Below, piece after piece: positions 1 through 8,183 of a stretch of DNA of 64,000 nucleotides. The DNA comes from CAISIP01 sp965278985. Its GTDB lineage: Bacteria; Pseudomonadota; Gammaproteobacteria; Burkholderiales; Burkholderiaceae_C. Position numbers and translations under genes: made by a program. The stretch lies in the NCBI GenBank assembly GCA_965278985.1, contig OZ257131.1, forward strand, positions 5,208,001 to 5,272,000, written 5' to 3'. The notes under the pieces were generated by a model. It saw nothing but the letters and a program-made list of their open reading frames with translations, was not told where the DNA came from and did no database searches. Every line of letters begins with the position of its first letter. Position 1 is the first letter of the stretch.

Positions 1-667
1 ACAGGCCGAACGCGCGCTGGCCCTCTTCGCCGAAATCGCGGAACAGGAAATCACGCCGTGCTGCAGGGCGTGCACGGGCCTGGTCCAGGATCGGCAGGAT
101 GCCTGCGCGCAGGTCCGCGAACAGCGTCTTCAGGCTGGCCGCCGTGGCCTCGGGCTCGTAGGTGGCGACCATCGCATCGTAGGGGTGTGCCTGCCAGCCC
201 ACGCAATCCGCGTAGGCACGCGACAGGGCGATGGTCTTTTCCAGGTGGGGCGCGAAGTGCGCGAAGTCGCTGCGAGCGCGCGCGTCCACCCAGGCCGCCT
301 GCGCCACCGTGCGCAGCGCGGCGCGCTCCTGCGTCAGCGCGGCCGGCACACGGCGGTGGTGTTCGCGCGCATGGCGCACCTGCGCCACCATGCGTTGCGT
401 GATGCTGCCGGGGGCGGCATCCACCAGCGCGGCGTCGGCGGCGTCGAGTGCGCGTTCGGTCTGGTCGTCCATCAGGAGGTCCAGCGCGACGCGGGTGAGC
501 GTGGCGATCTGCTGCCCGCGAGTGGCGGCGCCACCGGCCGGCATCATGGTGCGGGAGTCCCACACCAGCACCGAGGCGGCGTTCAGCACATCGTTGATGG
601 CGCCGATGCGCTCGTTCAGGGCCCCAAGAGCAGGATGTGCGGGATGTGTGGGGTGTTCCAGGGTCAT
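1..667 (-). CDS. M32-family carboxypeptidase (carboxypeptidase Taq-like), partial
   Basis: The reading frame opens at an ATG whose first base on the minus strand is 667 and runs off the left edge, so only about 222 N-terminal residues are visible. The stretch VWDSRTMMPAGGAATRGQQ near residues 34-53 and the later HPYDAMVATYEPEAT are typical of the helical N-terminal half of M32 metallocarboxypeptidases, cytosolic enzymes that remove C-terminal residues from peptides. The zinc-binding HEXXH motif would lie beyond the window and is not seen. The gene follows the ABC transporter ATPase with a 29-bp gap and is probably the last gene of that operon, which would couple peptide import to hydrolysis. 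No strong ribosome binding site precedes the ATG. Confidence 0.8.
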   Translation of the reverse strand, partial: MTLEHPTHPAHPALGALNERIGAINDVLNAASVLVWDSRTMMPAGGAATRGQQIATLTRVALDLLMDDQTERALDAADAALVDAAPGSITQRMVAQVRHAREHHRRVPAALTQERAALRTVAQAAWVDARARSDFAHFAPHLEKTIALSRAYADCVGWQAHPYDAMVATYEPEATAASLKTLFADLRAGILPILDQARARPAARRDFLFRDFGEEGQRAFGL

Positions 668-696
668 GGTCACGGTGGGGCTTCTCTTCAGTGGGC

Positions 697-1758
697 TCAA
701 TGCGTCAGGCCGACGCCGCCGTTGTGCAGATGGCAGGCGGCCAGCCGCCCCGGTCCGACGGACACCAGGGCCGGCGCCTCGCTGCGGCAGCGCGGGCCGG
801 CGTGGGGGCAGCGCGGGTGGAAGTGGCAGCCCGAGGGCGGGTGCAGCGGCGAGGGGATCTCGCCCGCGATGGGCTTGAACACCTGGCGCCCCACACCTAC
901 ACGCGGCACGCTGTCGAACAGGGCCTGCGTGTAGGGATGGGCGGGCGCGGCGTACAGCTCGGGCGTCGGGGCAAGCTCCACCAGGCGGCCCAGGTACATG
1001 ATGGCCACGCGGTCCGACACATGCCGCACCACGCCCAGGTCGTGGCTGATGAAGATCGCCGTCAAGTGCAGCTCGCGCCGCAGGTCCATGAAGAGGTTCA
1101 GCACCTGTGCCTGGATGGACACGTCCAGCGAGGCCACGGGTTCATCCAGCACCAGCAGCTCGGGCTTCATGGCCAGGGCCCGTGCGATGGCAACGCGCTG
1201 GCGCTGGCCACCGGAGAACTGGTGCGGAAAGCGCTGCCGGTACCCTGCCTCCAGGCCCACGCGTTCGAGCAGGTCGCTCACATACTCTGCAGCCTCGCCC
1301 GCCAGCACGATGCCGTGCGACACGGGCCCTTCGCCCACGGTGTCGCCCACGCGCATGCGCGGGTTCAGGCTGGAGTACGGGTCCTGGTGCACCATCTGCA
1401 CGCGCGTCGTGAGCTTGACGGTGCGCCGCCCCTGCTGGCGCGCCACGGGCGCGCCGTCGAACAGCACCTGGCCGTCGGAGGGTGCATAGATGCCGGCCAC
1501 CATGCGCCCCAGCGTGGACTTGCCGCAGCCGGATTCACCCACCAGGCCCACGACTTCGCCTTTGGCCACCGGCAGGCTCACGTCGGTGACGGCGCGCACG
1601 GTGGTGGCGCTGGCGTCGCCGCCCAGCAGGTTGGCGATGCGTTCGCCCAGGTTCAGCCCCTTGACGAAGCGCTTGGAGACCTGCTGGATGTCCAGCACGG
1701 CGCCTGGGGCTCCTCCTACAGGGCGGCTGGCTGTATCGGCGTGAGGGGGTAGTGGCAT
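697..1758 (-). CDS. Dipeptide/oligopeptide ABC transporter ATP-binding protein (DppF/OppF-like)
   Basis: A 353-residue ATPase of the peptide/nickel importer family. It shows Walker A (GESGCGKST), the signature FSGGQRQRVAIARAL, Walker B (LLVLDEPVASLD) and the switch histidine region (FISHDLG). The C-terminal oligopeptide-transporter extension contains the usual cysteine cluster CHFHPRCPHAGPRC. The ATG at 1758 was chosen because it gives family length (MPLPPHAD...); the frame stays open much further upstream but only as an antisense-style extension. Its start overlaps the end of the upstream DppD-like gene by 43 bp, so the two are translationally coupled. It energises the permeases encoded upstream in the same operon. 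Confidence 0.93.
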   Translation of the reverse strand: MPLPPHADTASRPVGGAPGAVLDIQQVSKRFVKGLNLGERIANLLGGDASATTVRAVTDVSLPVAKGEVVGLVGESGCGKSTLGRMVAGIYAPSDGQVLFDGAPVARQQGRRTVKLTTRVQMVHQDPYSSLNPRMRVGDTVGEGPVSHGIVLAGEAAEYVSDLLERVGLEAGYRQRFPHQFSGGQRQRVAIARALAMKPELLVLDEPVASLDVSIQAQVLNLFMDLRRELHLTAIFISHDLGVVRHVSDRVAIMYLGRLVELAPTPELYAAPAHPYTQALFDSVPRVGVGRQVFKPIAGEIPSPLHPPSGCHFHPRCPHAGPRCRSEAPALVSVGPGRLAACHLHNGGVGLTH

Positions 1759-2732
1759 AGGGCGGTGCGTCCGTCTTCGAAATGCTGCACGGGCGGTGGT
1801 GTGTTGCAAGCGGGGCCTGCCTTGGCGCAGCGGGGCGCGAAGCTGCAGCCCGGCGGCAGGTTGGCCAGCGACGGTGCCGAGCCCGGCACCTGGGGCAGGC
1901 GGCTGCCGGGCACATGTTCGGCCGGCACCGAGGCCAGCAGGCCGGCGGTGTAGGGGTGGCGGGGCGAGGCGATCACGGCATCGGCCGCGCCGGTCTCGAC
2001 GATGCGCCCCGCGTACATCACGCAAATGTCGTCGGCCAGGCTCGAGACCACGGCCAGGTCGTGCGTGACCCACACGAAGGCGGTGCCGGTGTCGGTGGCC
2101 AGGCGCCGCACCTCGGCCAGGATCTGGCCCTGGATGGACACGTCGAGCGCCGTGGTGGGTTCGTCCGCAATGATCACGGCGGGCTTGTGCAGCAGCGCGA
2201 TGGCGATGGCCACGCGCTGGCGCATGCCGCCCGACAGCTGGTGCGGGTAGGCATCGAGCCGCTCCTCCGGGCTGGGGATGCCCACCGTGGCCAGTGCGTC
2301 GCGGGCCCGGGCACGCGCGACCGCCGTGGACACCTGGTCATGCGCCTGCACTGCCGCGACCATCTGCGTGGACACCTTGAGCACGGGGTTCAGGGTCATC
2401 ATCGGATCCTGGAACACCATGGCGATGTGCGCGCCGCGGATGCGCCGCAAGGCCTCGCCGCGCAGCTTGGTCACGTCCACGCCGTTCAGCAGCACCTCGC
2501 CGCCGGCGATGCGTCCCGGCGGGTCGATCAGGCCCAGGATCGAATACCCGGTGACGCTCTTGCCAGAACCGGACTCGCCCACGAGGCCGAGGATGCGGCC
2601 GCGCCCCACCTCGAAGCTCACACCGTCCACGGCCTTGACCACACCGGCGCGCACGGCGAACTCGGTGCGCAGGTCGCGCACGCGCAGCACCGGTTCATCC
2701 GGTGTCTGCTGGGTTGTTGTTGCGGCGTTCAT
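1716..2732 (-). CDS. Dipeptide/oligopeptide ABC transporter ATP-binding protein (DppD/OppD-like)
   Basis: A 338-residue ATPase subunit with Walker A (GESGSGKS, about residue 56), signature LSGGMRQRVAIAIAL, Walker B (VIIADEPTTALD) and the C-terminal GCSFAPRCAKAGPAC segment typical of the OppD/DppD branch. It pairs with the DppF-like subunit to form the cytoplasmic ATPase heterodimer of a peptide importer. Its ATG overlaps the stop of the DppC-like permease by four bases (ATGA), and its own 3' end overlaps the next ATPase gene by 43 bp, showing a tightly coupled operon. Confidence 0.94.
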   Translation of the reverse strand: MNAATTTQQTPDEPVLRVRDLRTEFAVRAGVVKAVDGVSFEVGRGRILGLVGESGSGKSVTGYSILGLIDPPGRIAGGEVLLNGVDVTKLRGEALRRIRGAHIAMVFQDPMMTLNPVLKVSTQMVAAVQAHDQVSTAVARARARDALATVGIPSPEERLDAYPHQLSGGMRQRVAIAIALLHKPAVIIADEPTTALDVSIQGQILAEVRRLATDTGTAFVWVTHDLAVVSSLADDICVMYAGRIVETGAADAVIASPRHPYTAGLLASVPAEHVPGSRLPQVPGSAPSLANLPPGCSFAPRCAKAGPACNTPPPVQHFEDGRTALCHYPLTPIQPAAL

Positions 2733-3622
2733 CGGCTGCGCCTCGGATTGAGCACGTAACGCACCTGGTCACCCACAAGGTTGATGGCCACCACGGTGAG
2801 CATCAGCGCGATGCCCGGGTACACCGAGATCCAGTAGCGGCCCGAGAGCATGAACTGGAAGCCGTTGGAGATCAGCGAGCCTAGCGAGGGCTGCGTGAGC
2901 GGCAGACCCAGGCCCAGGAAGGAGAGCGTGGCCTCCAGCGCGATGGCGTTGGCCACCTGCACGGTCGCCACCACCATCAGCGGCGGCAGCGCGTTGGGCA
3001 GCAGGTGGCGGAACAGCACGTGGTGGGCGGGCAGGGGGGTGGCGAGTGCCGCCTCGATGTAGTCCTTGCCACGCTCGGCGCTGGCCGCACCGTGGGCCGT
3101 GCGGGCGAAGTACGCGTACTGCGCCAGCGCCAGCGCCACCACCAGTTGCCCCAGCCCCTGGCCCAGCAGCGCCACCAGCACCAGCGCCAGCAGGATCGCG
3201 GGCAGCGAGAGCTGCAGGTCGATGATGCGCATGATGAGCGCCTCGATGCGGCCACCGTAGTAGGCCGCCATCAGCCCCACGGTGCCGCCCAGCAGCAGCG
3301 CGAAGGCACCGGCCAGCACGCCCACCAGCAGGCTGGTGCGCAGGCCGTAGAGGATGGCCGAATACACGTCGCGTCCGGCGGCATCGGTGCCCAGCCAGTG
3401 CTTGTAGCCGCCGGGGCCGACCTCGCCAGGCTCCAGCCGCGCGGCGGCCAGGTCCAGCGTGGCCTGGTTGTAGGGGTCCTGCGGCGCGATGAGCGGCGCG
3501 CACAGCGCCATCAGCACCACGGCCACGATCACGACCAGCGCCAGCAGGGCAACGCGGTTCTGGCGGTAGTCAGCCCAGAAGTCGGACAGGCGCGACCAGC
3601 GCCGTTCCACAACTGCGCTCAT
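2729..3622 (-). CDS. Dipeptide/oligopeptide ABC transporter permease (DppC-like)
   Basis: A 297-residue inner-membrane permease. The N-terminal segment (WADYRQNRVALLALVVIVAVVLMALCAPLIAP) is the OppC N-terminal domain, followed by the HWLGTDAAGRDVYS motif characteristic of DppC/OppC and then the permease core with the EAA loop around EAALATPLPAHHVLFRHLLPN. It forms the translocation pore with the DppB-like subunit. It overlaps the DppB-like gene upstream and the DppD-like gene downstream by four bases each. Confidence 0.94.
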   Translation of the reverse strand: MSAVVERRWSRLSDFWADYRQNRVALLALVVIVAVVLMALCAPLIAPQDPYNQATLDLAAARLEPGEVGPGGYKHWLGTDAAGRDVYSAILYGLRTSLLVGVLAGAFALLLGGTVGLMAAYYGGRIEALIMRIIDLQLSLPAILLALVLVALLGQGLGQLVVALALAQYAYFARTAHGAASAERGKDYIEAALATPLPAHHVLFRHLLPNALPPLMVVATVQVANAIALEATLSFLGLGLPLTQPSLGSLISNGFQFMLSGRYWISVYPGIALMLTVVAINLVGDQVRYVLNPRRSR

Positions 3623-4593
3623 GACGCCGCCTTCACGCGGATGCGCGGGTCGAGTTGCCCATAGACCATGTCGATCACGAAGTTGATCATCACGAAGAGC
3701 AGCACCACCAGGATCAGGTAGGCCACCATGACGGGGCGGTCCAGCACGGTGATGGAGTCGATGATGAGTTTGCCCATGCCGGGCCAGTTGAAGACGGTCT
3801 CGGTCACCACGGCGAAGGCCAGAGTGGAGCCGAACTCCAGACCGAAGACCGTGACGATGGGAATGGAGATGTTCTTGAGCACATGCAGGCCCACGACCTT
3901 GGATTCGGAGAGCCCCTGCGCGCGCGCAAAACGCACATAGTCCGAACTCATCACCTCCACCGTGCCTGCACGGGCCAGCCGGATCAGCAGGCCGAGCTTG
4001 AACAGCGCGAGGTTGAAGGCCGGCAGGATCAGGTGGCTCCAGCCCTCCAGCGAGGTGATGGACAGCTTCATGCCCAGGAAATCACCCACCGGCCCGCGCC
4101 CGCCCGAGGGCAGCCAGCCCAGTTCCACCGCGAAGCCCATGATCAGCAGCAGGCCCACCCAGAAGGTGGGGACGCTGAAGCCCAGCACCGACAGCGCCAT
4201 GATGCAGCGCGACGAGAACGCATCGGGTTTGTAGCCGGCCCACAGTCCCAGCGGAATGCCCAGGCAGGTGGCGATCAGCATGGCGCACACCGCCAGCTCC
4301 AGCGTGGCCGGCAGGCGCGCGAAGATCAGGTCGGTCACCGGCAGCCGGTAGATGAAGGACTGGCCCAGGTCGCCCTGCAGCACGTTGCCCATGAAGATGA
4401 AGTACTGCTCGAACAGCGGGCGGTCGAAGCCGTAACGCTGGATCAGTGCCGTGCGCAGCGCCTGGTCGGAGGCGGGGTCGATCATCACGTCGATGGGGTT
4501 GCCGATGGCATAGACCCCCACGAACACGATCACCGACATCGCCAGCACGACCACCACGGCCTGCAGCAGCCGTTGCAAGAAAAAACCGAACAT
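3619..4593 (-). CDS. Dipeptide/oligopeptide ABC transporter permease (DppB-like)
   Basis: A 324-residue permease of the DppB/OppB family. The N-terminus (FFLQRLLQAVVVVLAMSVIVFVGVYAIGNPID) is the usual first membrane segment, and the EAA loop is seen in DYVRFARAQGLSESKVVGLHVLKN. The C-terminus ends in the typical YGQLDPRIRV. The gene lies 84 bp downstream of the solute-binding protein gene; that gap contains a strong hairpin. The stop overlaps the DppC-like start by four bases. Confidence 0.94.
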   Translation of the reverse strand: MFGFFLQRLLQAVVVVLAMSVIVFVGVYAIGNPIDVMIDPASDQALRTALIQRYGFDRPLFEQYFIFMGNVLQGDLGQSFIYRLPVTDLIFARLPATLELAVCAMLIATCLGIPLGLWAGYKPDAFSSRCIMALSVLGFSVPTFWVGLLLIMGFAVELGWLPSGGRGPVGDFLGMKLSITSLEGWSHLILPAFNLALFKLGLLIRLARAGTVEVMSSDYVRFARAQGLSESKVVGLHVLKNISIPIVTVFGLEFGSTLAFAVVTETVFNWPGMGKLIIDSITVLDRPVMVAYLILVVLLFVMINFVIDMVYGQLDPRIRVKAAS

Positions 4594-4632
4594 GCGCGTC
4601 CCGGCGTCGGAGAGGAGAGGTGATGCAAAGGC

Positions 4633-4659
4633 GCAGGCCGGCCCGCCGGGCCAGCCTGC
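4633..4659 (-). other. Intercistronic hairpin between solute-binding protein and permease genes
   Basis: Two 12-base arms (4633-4644 and 4648-4659) are complementary with one G-T wobble and are separated by only three bases. The hairpin sits just after the stop codon of the binding-protein gene. No run of T follows in the minus direction, so it looks like an mRNA-stabilising or partial attenuation element rather than a full terminator. Such elements are known to keep binding-protein mRNA more abundant than permease mRNA in ABC operons; that role here is inferred. Confidence 0.6.
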
Positions 4660-4677
4660 GAGCCGGTCTGCAACCGA

Positions 4678-6261
4678 TCAGCGCTTGGCGGGCTTGATCT
4701 CGTAGGCCAGGGTTTCCTGGTCCGCGCGCGGGGCAAAGGTCAGCATCCCCTTCTTGGCGGCCCAGACGGTCTGGATCTGCACGGTAGGGATCAGCGCGCG
4801 GTCGTTCATGGAGACTTCCGTGGCCTTCTCGAACAGCACGCGGCGCTTGGGGTCGTCCATGGTCTTGCTGCCTTCTTCCAGCAGCTTGTCGACCTCGGGG
4901 TTGGAGTAACCCTGCTTGTTGAAGGCGCCCAGGCCCTTGGTGGTGTCGGCCGTGTGCACCAGCGAGCCGTAGGTGTAGCTGGCCTCGCCCGTGAGCGTGC
5001 CCCAGCCGCTCATCCACAGGCTGTACTCGCCCTTCTGCTGGGCCGGGAAGAACACCGTGCCGTTCAAGGCGTTGGCGTTGATCTTCAGGCCTGCACGCGC
5101 CCACATCTGCGACAGGGCCTCACACACCGCCGAGTCGCCGGGCAGGCGGTTGTTGGTGCAGAAGAAGTCCATCTCGAAGCCCTTGGGGTAACCGGCTTCG
5201 GTGAGCAGCTGCTTGGCCTTGTTCACGTCGTAGGCGCGCTCGGGCAGGGCCTTGCTGCCGCCGAAGAAGTTGGCGGGCATGAGCTGGTTGGCCGGGCGGC
5301 CCAGGCCCTCGAGCACGATGCGCACCAGCGTCTTGCGGTCGATCGCCAGGTCCATGGCTTCGCGCACCTTGGGGTCGCGCAGCGGGTTGGCGGTGATCTC
5401 CTTGCCGTCCACCTTGGCGGGCTTGGGCAGGGTTTCCTTCACGTTGGGCGTGACGTTCAGGAAGTAGACGCTGTCGGCGATGAAGGTGTCCAGTGCCTTG
5501 TCCTTCTGCAAAGCCACGTAGTCGGTCGCGGGCACGTAGTTCACGAGGTCGACCTGGCCCGACTTGAGTGCCGCCAGGCGCGCGGGGTCGCTGGGGATCT
5601 CCTTGCGGATCACCTTCTGCCAGGGCTGCTTCTCGCCCCAGTAGCCGTCGAAGCGCTCCATGACCATGTCGCCCTTGGGCGTCCACGACACGAACTTGTA
5701 GGGGCCGGTGCCGATGGCGGCCTTGCCGGAGTTGAACTGTTCGTTGCGTGCCTCCATGCCGACGGACTTGGGGATCACGAACAGGCGGATGAAGTCGTTG
5801 GGCAACGTGGGCGCGGCCGCGTTGGTGATGACGTGCAGCGTGTACTTGTCGATGACCTTGGTTTCCTTCACCTGCTTGGTGTAGATCGTCATGCTCATCG
5901 GGCCGGTCACCACGGGGATGCGGTCGATGGAGAACTTCACGTCCTCGGCCGTGAGCTCCGAGCCATCATGGAACTTGACGCCCTGGCGGATCTTGAATTC
6001 CCAGGTGGTGTCGTTGACCGGCTTCCAGGACACGGCGACGCCGGGCTTGAGCTGGAGCTTGTCGTCGGCCATGACGATGGTGTCGAATACGTGGCGCAGG
6101 GCCTCGGCTTGGCCGCCCAGGGTGGACCAGTGTGGGTCCATCGAGTCGGGGCCGGCGCGCACGCCGATGGTCAGGGTCTGGGCCGACACGGCGCCGCCCA
6201 AAGCCGTGCCGAGCAGGAGGGCGGCAACGAGCCTGGCCCCTTGTTTCATTGCGAACTTCAT
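4678..6261 (-). CDS. Periplasmic peptide-binding protein of ABC transporter (SBP family 5)
   Basis: An extracytoplasmic solute-binding protein of about 527 residues. The N-terminus MKFAMKQGARLVAALLLGTA followed by LGGAVSAQ is a clear Sec signal peptide with cleavage after AQ or SA. The mature part has the family 5 features TLTIGVRAGPDSMDPHW and FKIRQGVKFHDGSELTAEDV. The start at 6261 was preferred over an in-frame start 21 bases upstream because AAGGAG lies five bases before it. It is the first gene of the operon and would deliver peptides to the DppBC-like permease. It is divergent from a GntR regulator, which probably controls it through the dyad at 6288-6318. Confidence 0.94.
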   Translation of the reverse strand: MKFAMKQGARLVAALLLGTALGGAVSAQTLTIGVRAGPDSMDPHWSTLGGQAEALRHVFDTIVMADDKLQLKPGVAVSWKPVNDTTWEFKIRQGVKFHDGSELTAEDVKFSIDRIPVVTGPMSMTIYTKQVKETKVIDKYTLHVITNAAAPTLPNDFIRLFVIPKSVGMEARNEQFNSGKAAIGTGPYKFVSWTPKGDMVMERFDGYWGEKQPWQKVIRKEIPSDPARLAALKSGQVDLVNYVPATDYVALQKDKALDTFIADSVYFLNVTPNVKETLPKPAKVDGKEITANPLRDPKVREAMDLAIDRKTLVRIVLEGLGRPANQLMPANFFGGSKALPERAYDVNKAKQLLTEAGYPKGFEMDFFCTNNRLPGDSAVCEALSQMWARAGLKINANALNGTVFFPAQQKGEYSLWMSGWGTLTGEASYTYGSLVHTADTTKGLGAFNKQGYSNPEVDKLLEEGSKTMDDPKRRVLFEKATEVSMNDRALIPTVQIQTVWAAKKGMLTFAPRADQETLAYEIKPAKR

Positions 6262-6287
6262 CAAAACTCCTTGGTTGGCCACGATTA

Positions 6288-6318
6288 AACTGTTCTATCG
6301 TACTATGACAAAACAGTT
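6288..6318. promoter_or_regulatory. Dyad and direct repeats between divergent binding-protein and GntR genes
   Basis: The AT-rich intergenic region carries an inverted repeat AACTGTT (6288-6294) / AACAGTT (6312-6318). A ten-base direct repeat ACTATGACAA also occurs at 6302-6311 and 6374-6383, the second copy just upstream of the GntR start. These are the best candidates for operators of the adjacent GntR protein. The first lies 27 bases before the binding-protein start codon. The assignment rests on position and symmetry only. Confidence 0.45.
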
Positions 6319-6393
6319 GCAGACTGCAATTTAGCAGAATAACTGGCCTCCAACTACTATACTGTGCTAGTTCACTATGACAATTTCTAGAAG

Positions 6394-7488
6394 ATGAGCG
6401 CGGCAGCCTCCCTGGAAGACCTCGACGGCAGCAATACCTCTGGTGCAAGCCAGGACGAGGTGCTTCCGGCGCCGGTCGATGCGGAGACCGTGCTCGTCAC
6501 CCTGGCCGATGCGCTGGACCGCAGCCTGCCAGTGCCGTTGGCCACGCAGCTGCGCGGGCTGATCGAGTTCGGCATCGCCCTGGGTGAATTGCCGGCCGGA
6601 CAGCGGTTGCCGTCGGTGCGGGAGTTCGCAGAGCGCGCCGGCATCGCGCCCATGACGGTGTCCGGCGTGTACCGCGAACTGCGCCTCACGGGCCTCATCG
6701 AGACCCGCCCTGGGGCCGGCACCTACGTGGGCGACGGCCACCGCAGCGACGGCCTGCGTTCGTCCGCCATGCGCAAGCTGCAACGCCGCATCGACCGCCT
6801 GCTGGCCGAGGCGCAGGCGCTGGGCCTTGCGCCCTCGGTAGTGGCCTCGCTGGTGAATGCGCGCGCCGCCCACAGCCGGCAGCCCTCGCCGGGCCTGCGC
6901 GTGCTGATGGTGGGCAACTTCCTGGACGTGACGCAGAAGTACGTGGAGCGCATCCGCGGCTTTCTGCCATCCGGCGACAGCATCAGTGCCACCACCATCG
7001 ACGCGTTCAAGGCACAGCCGCCGACGGCGCCGCTGGCCTTCGACCTGTGCGTCACGCTGGCGCACCGCCGCGGCGAGCTGGAAAACCTGTTGCCCGCAGG
7101 CTTTCCGGTCGTCGGCCTGAGCTTCATCCCCGCCGAAGACACCCGCCTGCAGCTCGCCGCCATCGACCCGATGGCGCGCGTGGGCATCGTGTCGGTCTTC
7201 CCCGAATTCATGGTGCTCATGAAGCAGGGCGTGGCGCGCTTCACGCCGCACGTCTCGGGCGCCGACGTGCGCCTGGTCACCGCGCCCGACCTGCAGGACT
7301 TCGTGCGCGGGCTCGACGTGCTGATCTACGCCAGCGGCGCCAGCCACATCCGCGAGCACCTGCAGGAAGGGCGGCGCGCGATCGAGTTCCAGTACGTGCC
7401 CGATCCGCATGCCATCCAGCAGACGCTGATTCCCGCTATCGAACGATTGCGCAGCCCCACCCCGCCTATTAAGGACAACACACCGTGA
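6394..7488 (+). CDS. GntR-family transcriptional regulator with periplasmic-binding-protein-like effector domain
   Basis: A 364-residue regulator. The N-terminal winged helix (about residues 45-105) shows the GntR pattern: PLATQLRGLIEFGIALGELP, GQRLPSVREFAERAGIAPMT, then a wing ending in ETRPGAGTYV. The remaining 230 residues look like a sugar/peptide-binding-type effector domain (VLMVGNFLDVTQKYVERIRG, then VVGLSFIPAEDTRLQLAAID) rather than FadR or UTRA types; this part is an inference. It is divergent from the peptide transporter operon and overlaps the creatininase-like gene by four bases (GTGA), so it likely regulates both directions. Confidence 0.87.
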   Translation: MSAAASLEDLDGSNTSGASQDEVLPAPVDAETVLVTLADALDRSLPVPLATQLRGLIEFGIALGELPAGQRLPSVREFAERAGIAPMTVSGVYRELRLTGLIETRPGAGTYVGDGHRSDGLRSSAMRKLQRRIDRLLAEAQALGLAPSVVASLVNARAAHSRQPSPGLRVLMVGNFLDVTQKYVERIRGFLPSGDSISATTIDAFKAQPPTAPLAFDLCVTLAHRRGELENLLPAGFPVVGLSFIPAEDTRLQLAAIDPMARVGIVSVFPEFMVLMKQGVARFTPHVSGADVRLVTAPDLQDFVRGLDVLIYASGASHIREHLQEGRRAIEFQYVPDPHAIQQTLIPAIERLRSPTPPIKDNTP

Positions 7489-8180
7489 AGATCAGCGAAA
7501 TGAACTGGCTGCAGGTCGAGCAGTACCTGCAGAACGACGACCGCGCCGTGGTGCCGCTGGGCAGCACCGAGCAGCACGCCTACCTGAGCCTGTCGGTGGA
7601 CAGCATCCTGAGCGAGAGCGTGGCGGTGGAGGCCGCGCAGCCGCTCGGCGTGCCGGTGTTCCCCGCGCTGGCCTACGGCATCACGCCGTATTTCATGGCC
7701 TACCCCGGCACCGTGTCGCTGCGCACCGAGACCTACCAGGCCCTGCTGACCGATGTGCTGGACAGCCTGCACACCGCCGGCTTCCGGCGCATCGTGCTGG
7801 TGAACGGCCACGGCGGCAACGCCCCTGGGCTCACGGCCATCAACCAGTGGCTGCCGAAGCACCCCGACAGCCGCGTGCGCCTGCACAACTGGTGGAACGC
7901 GCCGCGCACCATGGCCAAGGTCAAGGAGATCGACCCGCTGGCCTCGCATGCGTCGTGGATGGAGAACTTCACCAGCACGCGCCTGCCGGGTGTGGTGCAG
8001 CCCGATGTGCAGAAGCCCATGGTGGACGTGTCCGCGCTGCGCACGTCCACGCCCGAGCAGGTGCGCGAGATGCTGGGTGACGGCAATTTCGGCGGTCGGT
8101 ACGAACGCTCGGACGCGGACATGGACCAGGTGTGGTCCGTGGCCATTGAGGAGACGCGCGCACTCATCACCAACTGGTAG
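7485..8180 (+). CDS. Creatininase-family amidohydrolase
   Basis: A 231-residue member of the creatininase family of metal-dependent amidohydrolases. The motif GSTEQHAYLSLSVDS supplies the Glu/His/Asp metal ligands, NGHGGNAPG carries the family His-Gly-Gly-Asn, and HASWMENFTS matches the HAGExETS-like element. Family members hydrolyse cyclic or linear amides (creatinine, formamides, related lactams); the substrate here is unknown. The GTG start at 7485 overlaps the TGA stop of the GntR gene and is preceded by AAGGA. The next gene begins three bases after its stop. Confidence 0.88.
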   Translation: MKISEMNWLQVEQYLQNDDRAVVPLGSTEQHAYLSLSVDSILSESVAVEAAQPLGVPVFPALAYGITPYFMAYPGTVSLRTETYQALLTDVLDSLHTAGFRRIVLVNGHGGNAPGLTAINQWLPKHPDSRVRLHNWWNAPRTMAKVKEIDPLASHASWMENFTSTRLPGVVQPDVQKPMVDVSALRTSTPEQVREMLGDGNFGGRYERSDADMDQVWSVAIEETRALITNW

Positions 8181-8183
8181 GCA

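Noticed and set aside
4954..6288. Long open frame (444 codons) antisense to the peptide-binding protein
   Set aside because: Composition is His/Gln/Val/Gly-rich mirror sequence typical of antisense frames in GC-rich DNA; the minus-strand gene has a signal peptide and clear family motifs.
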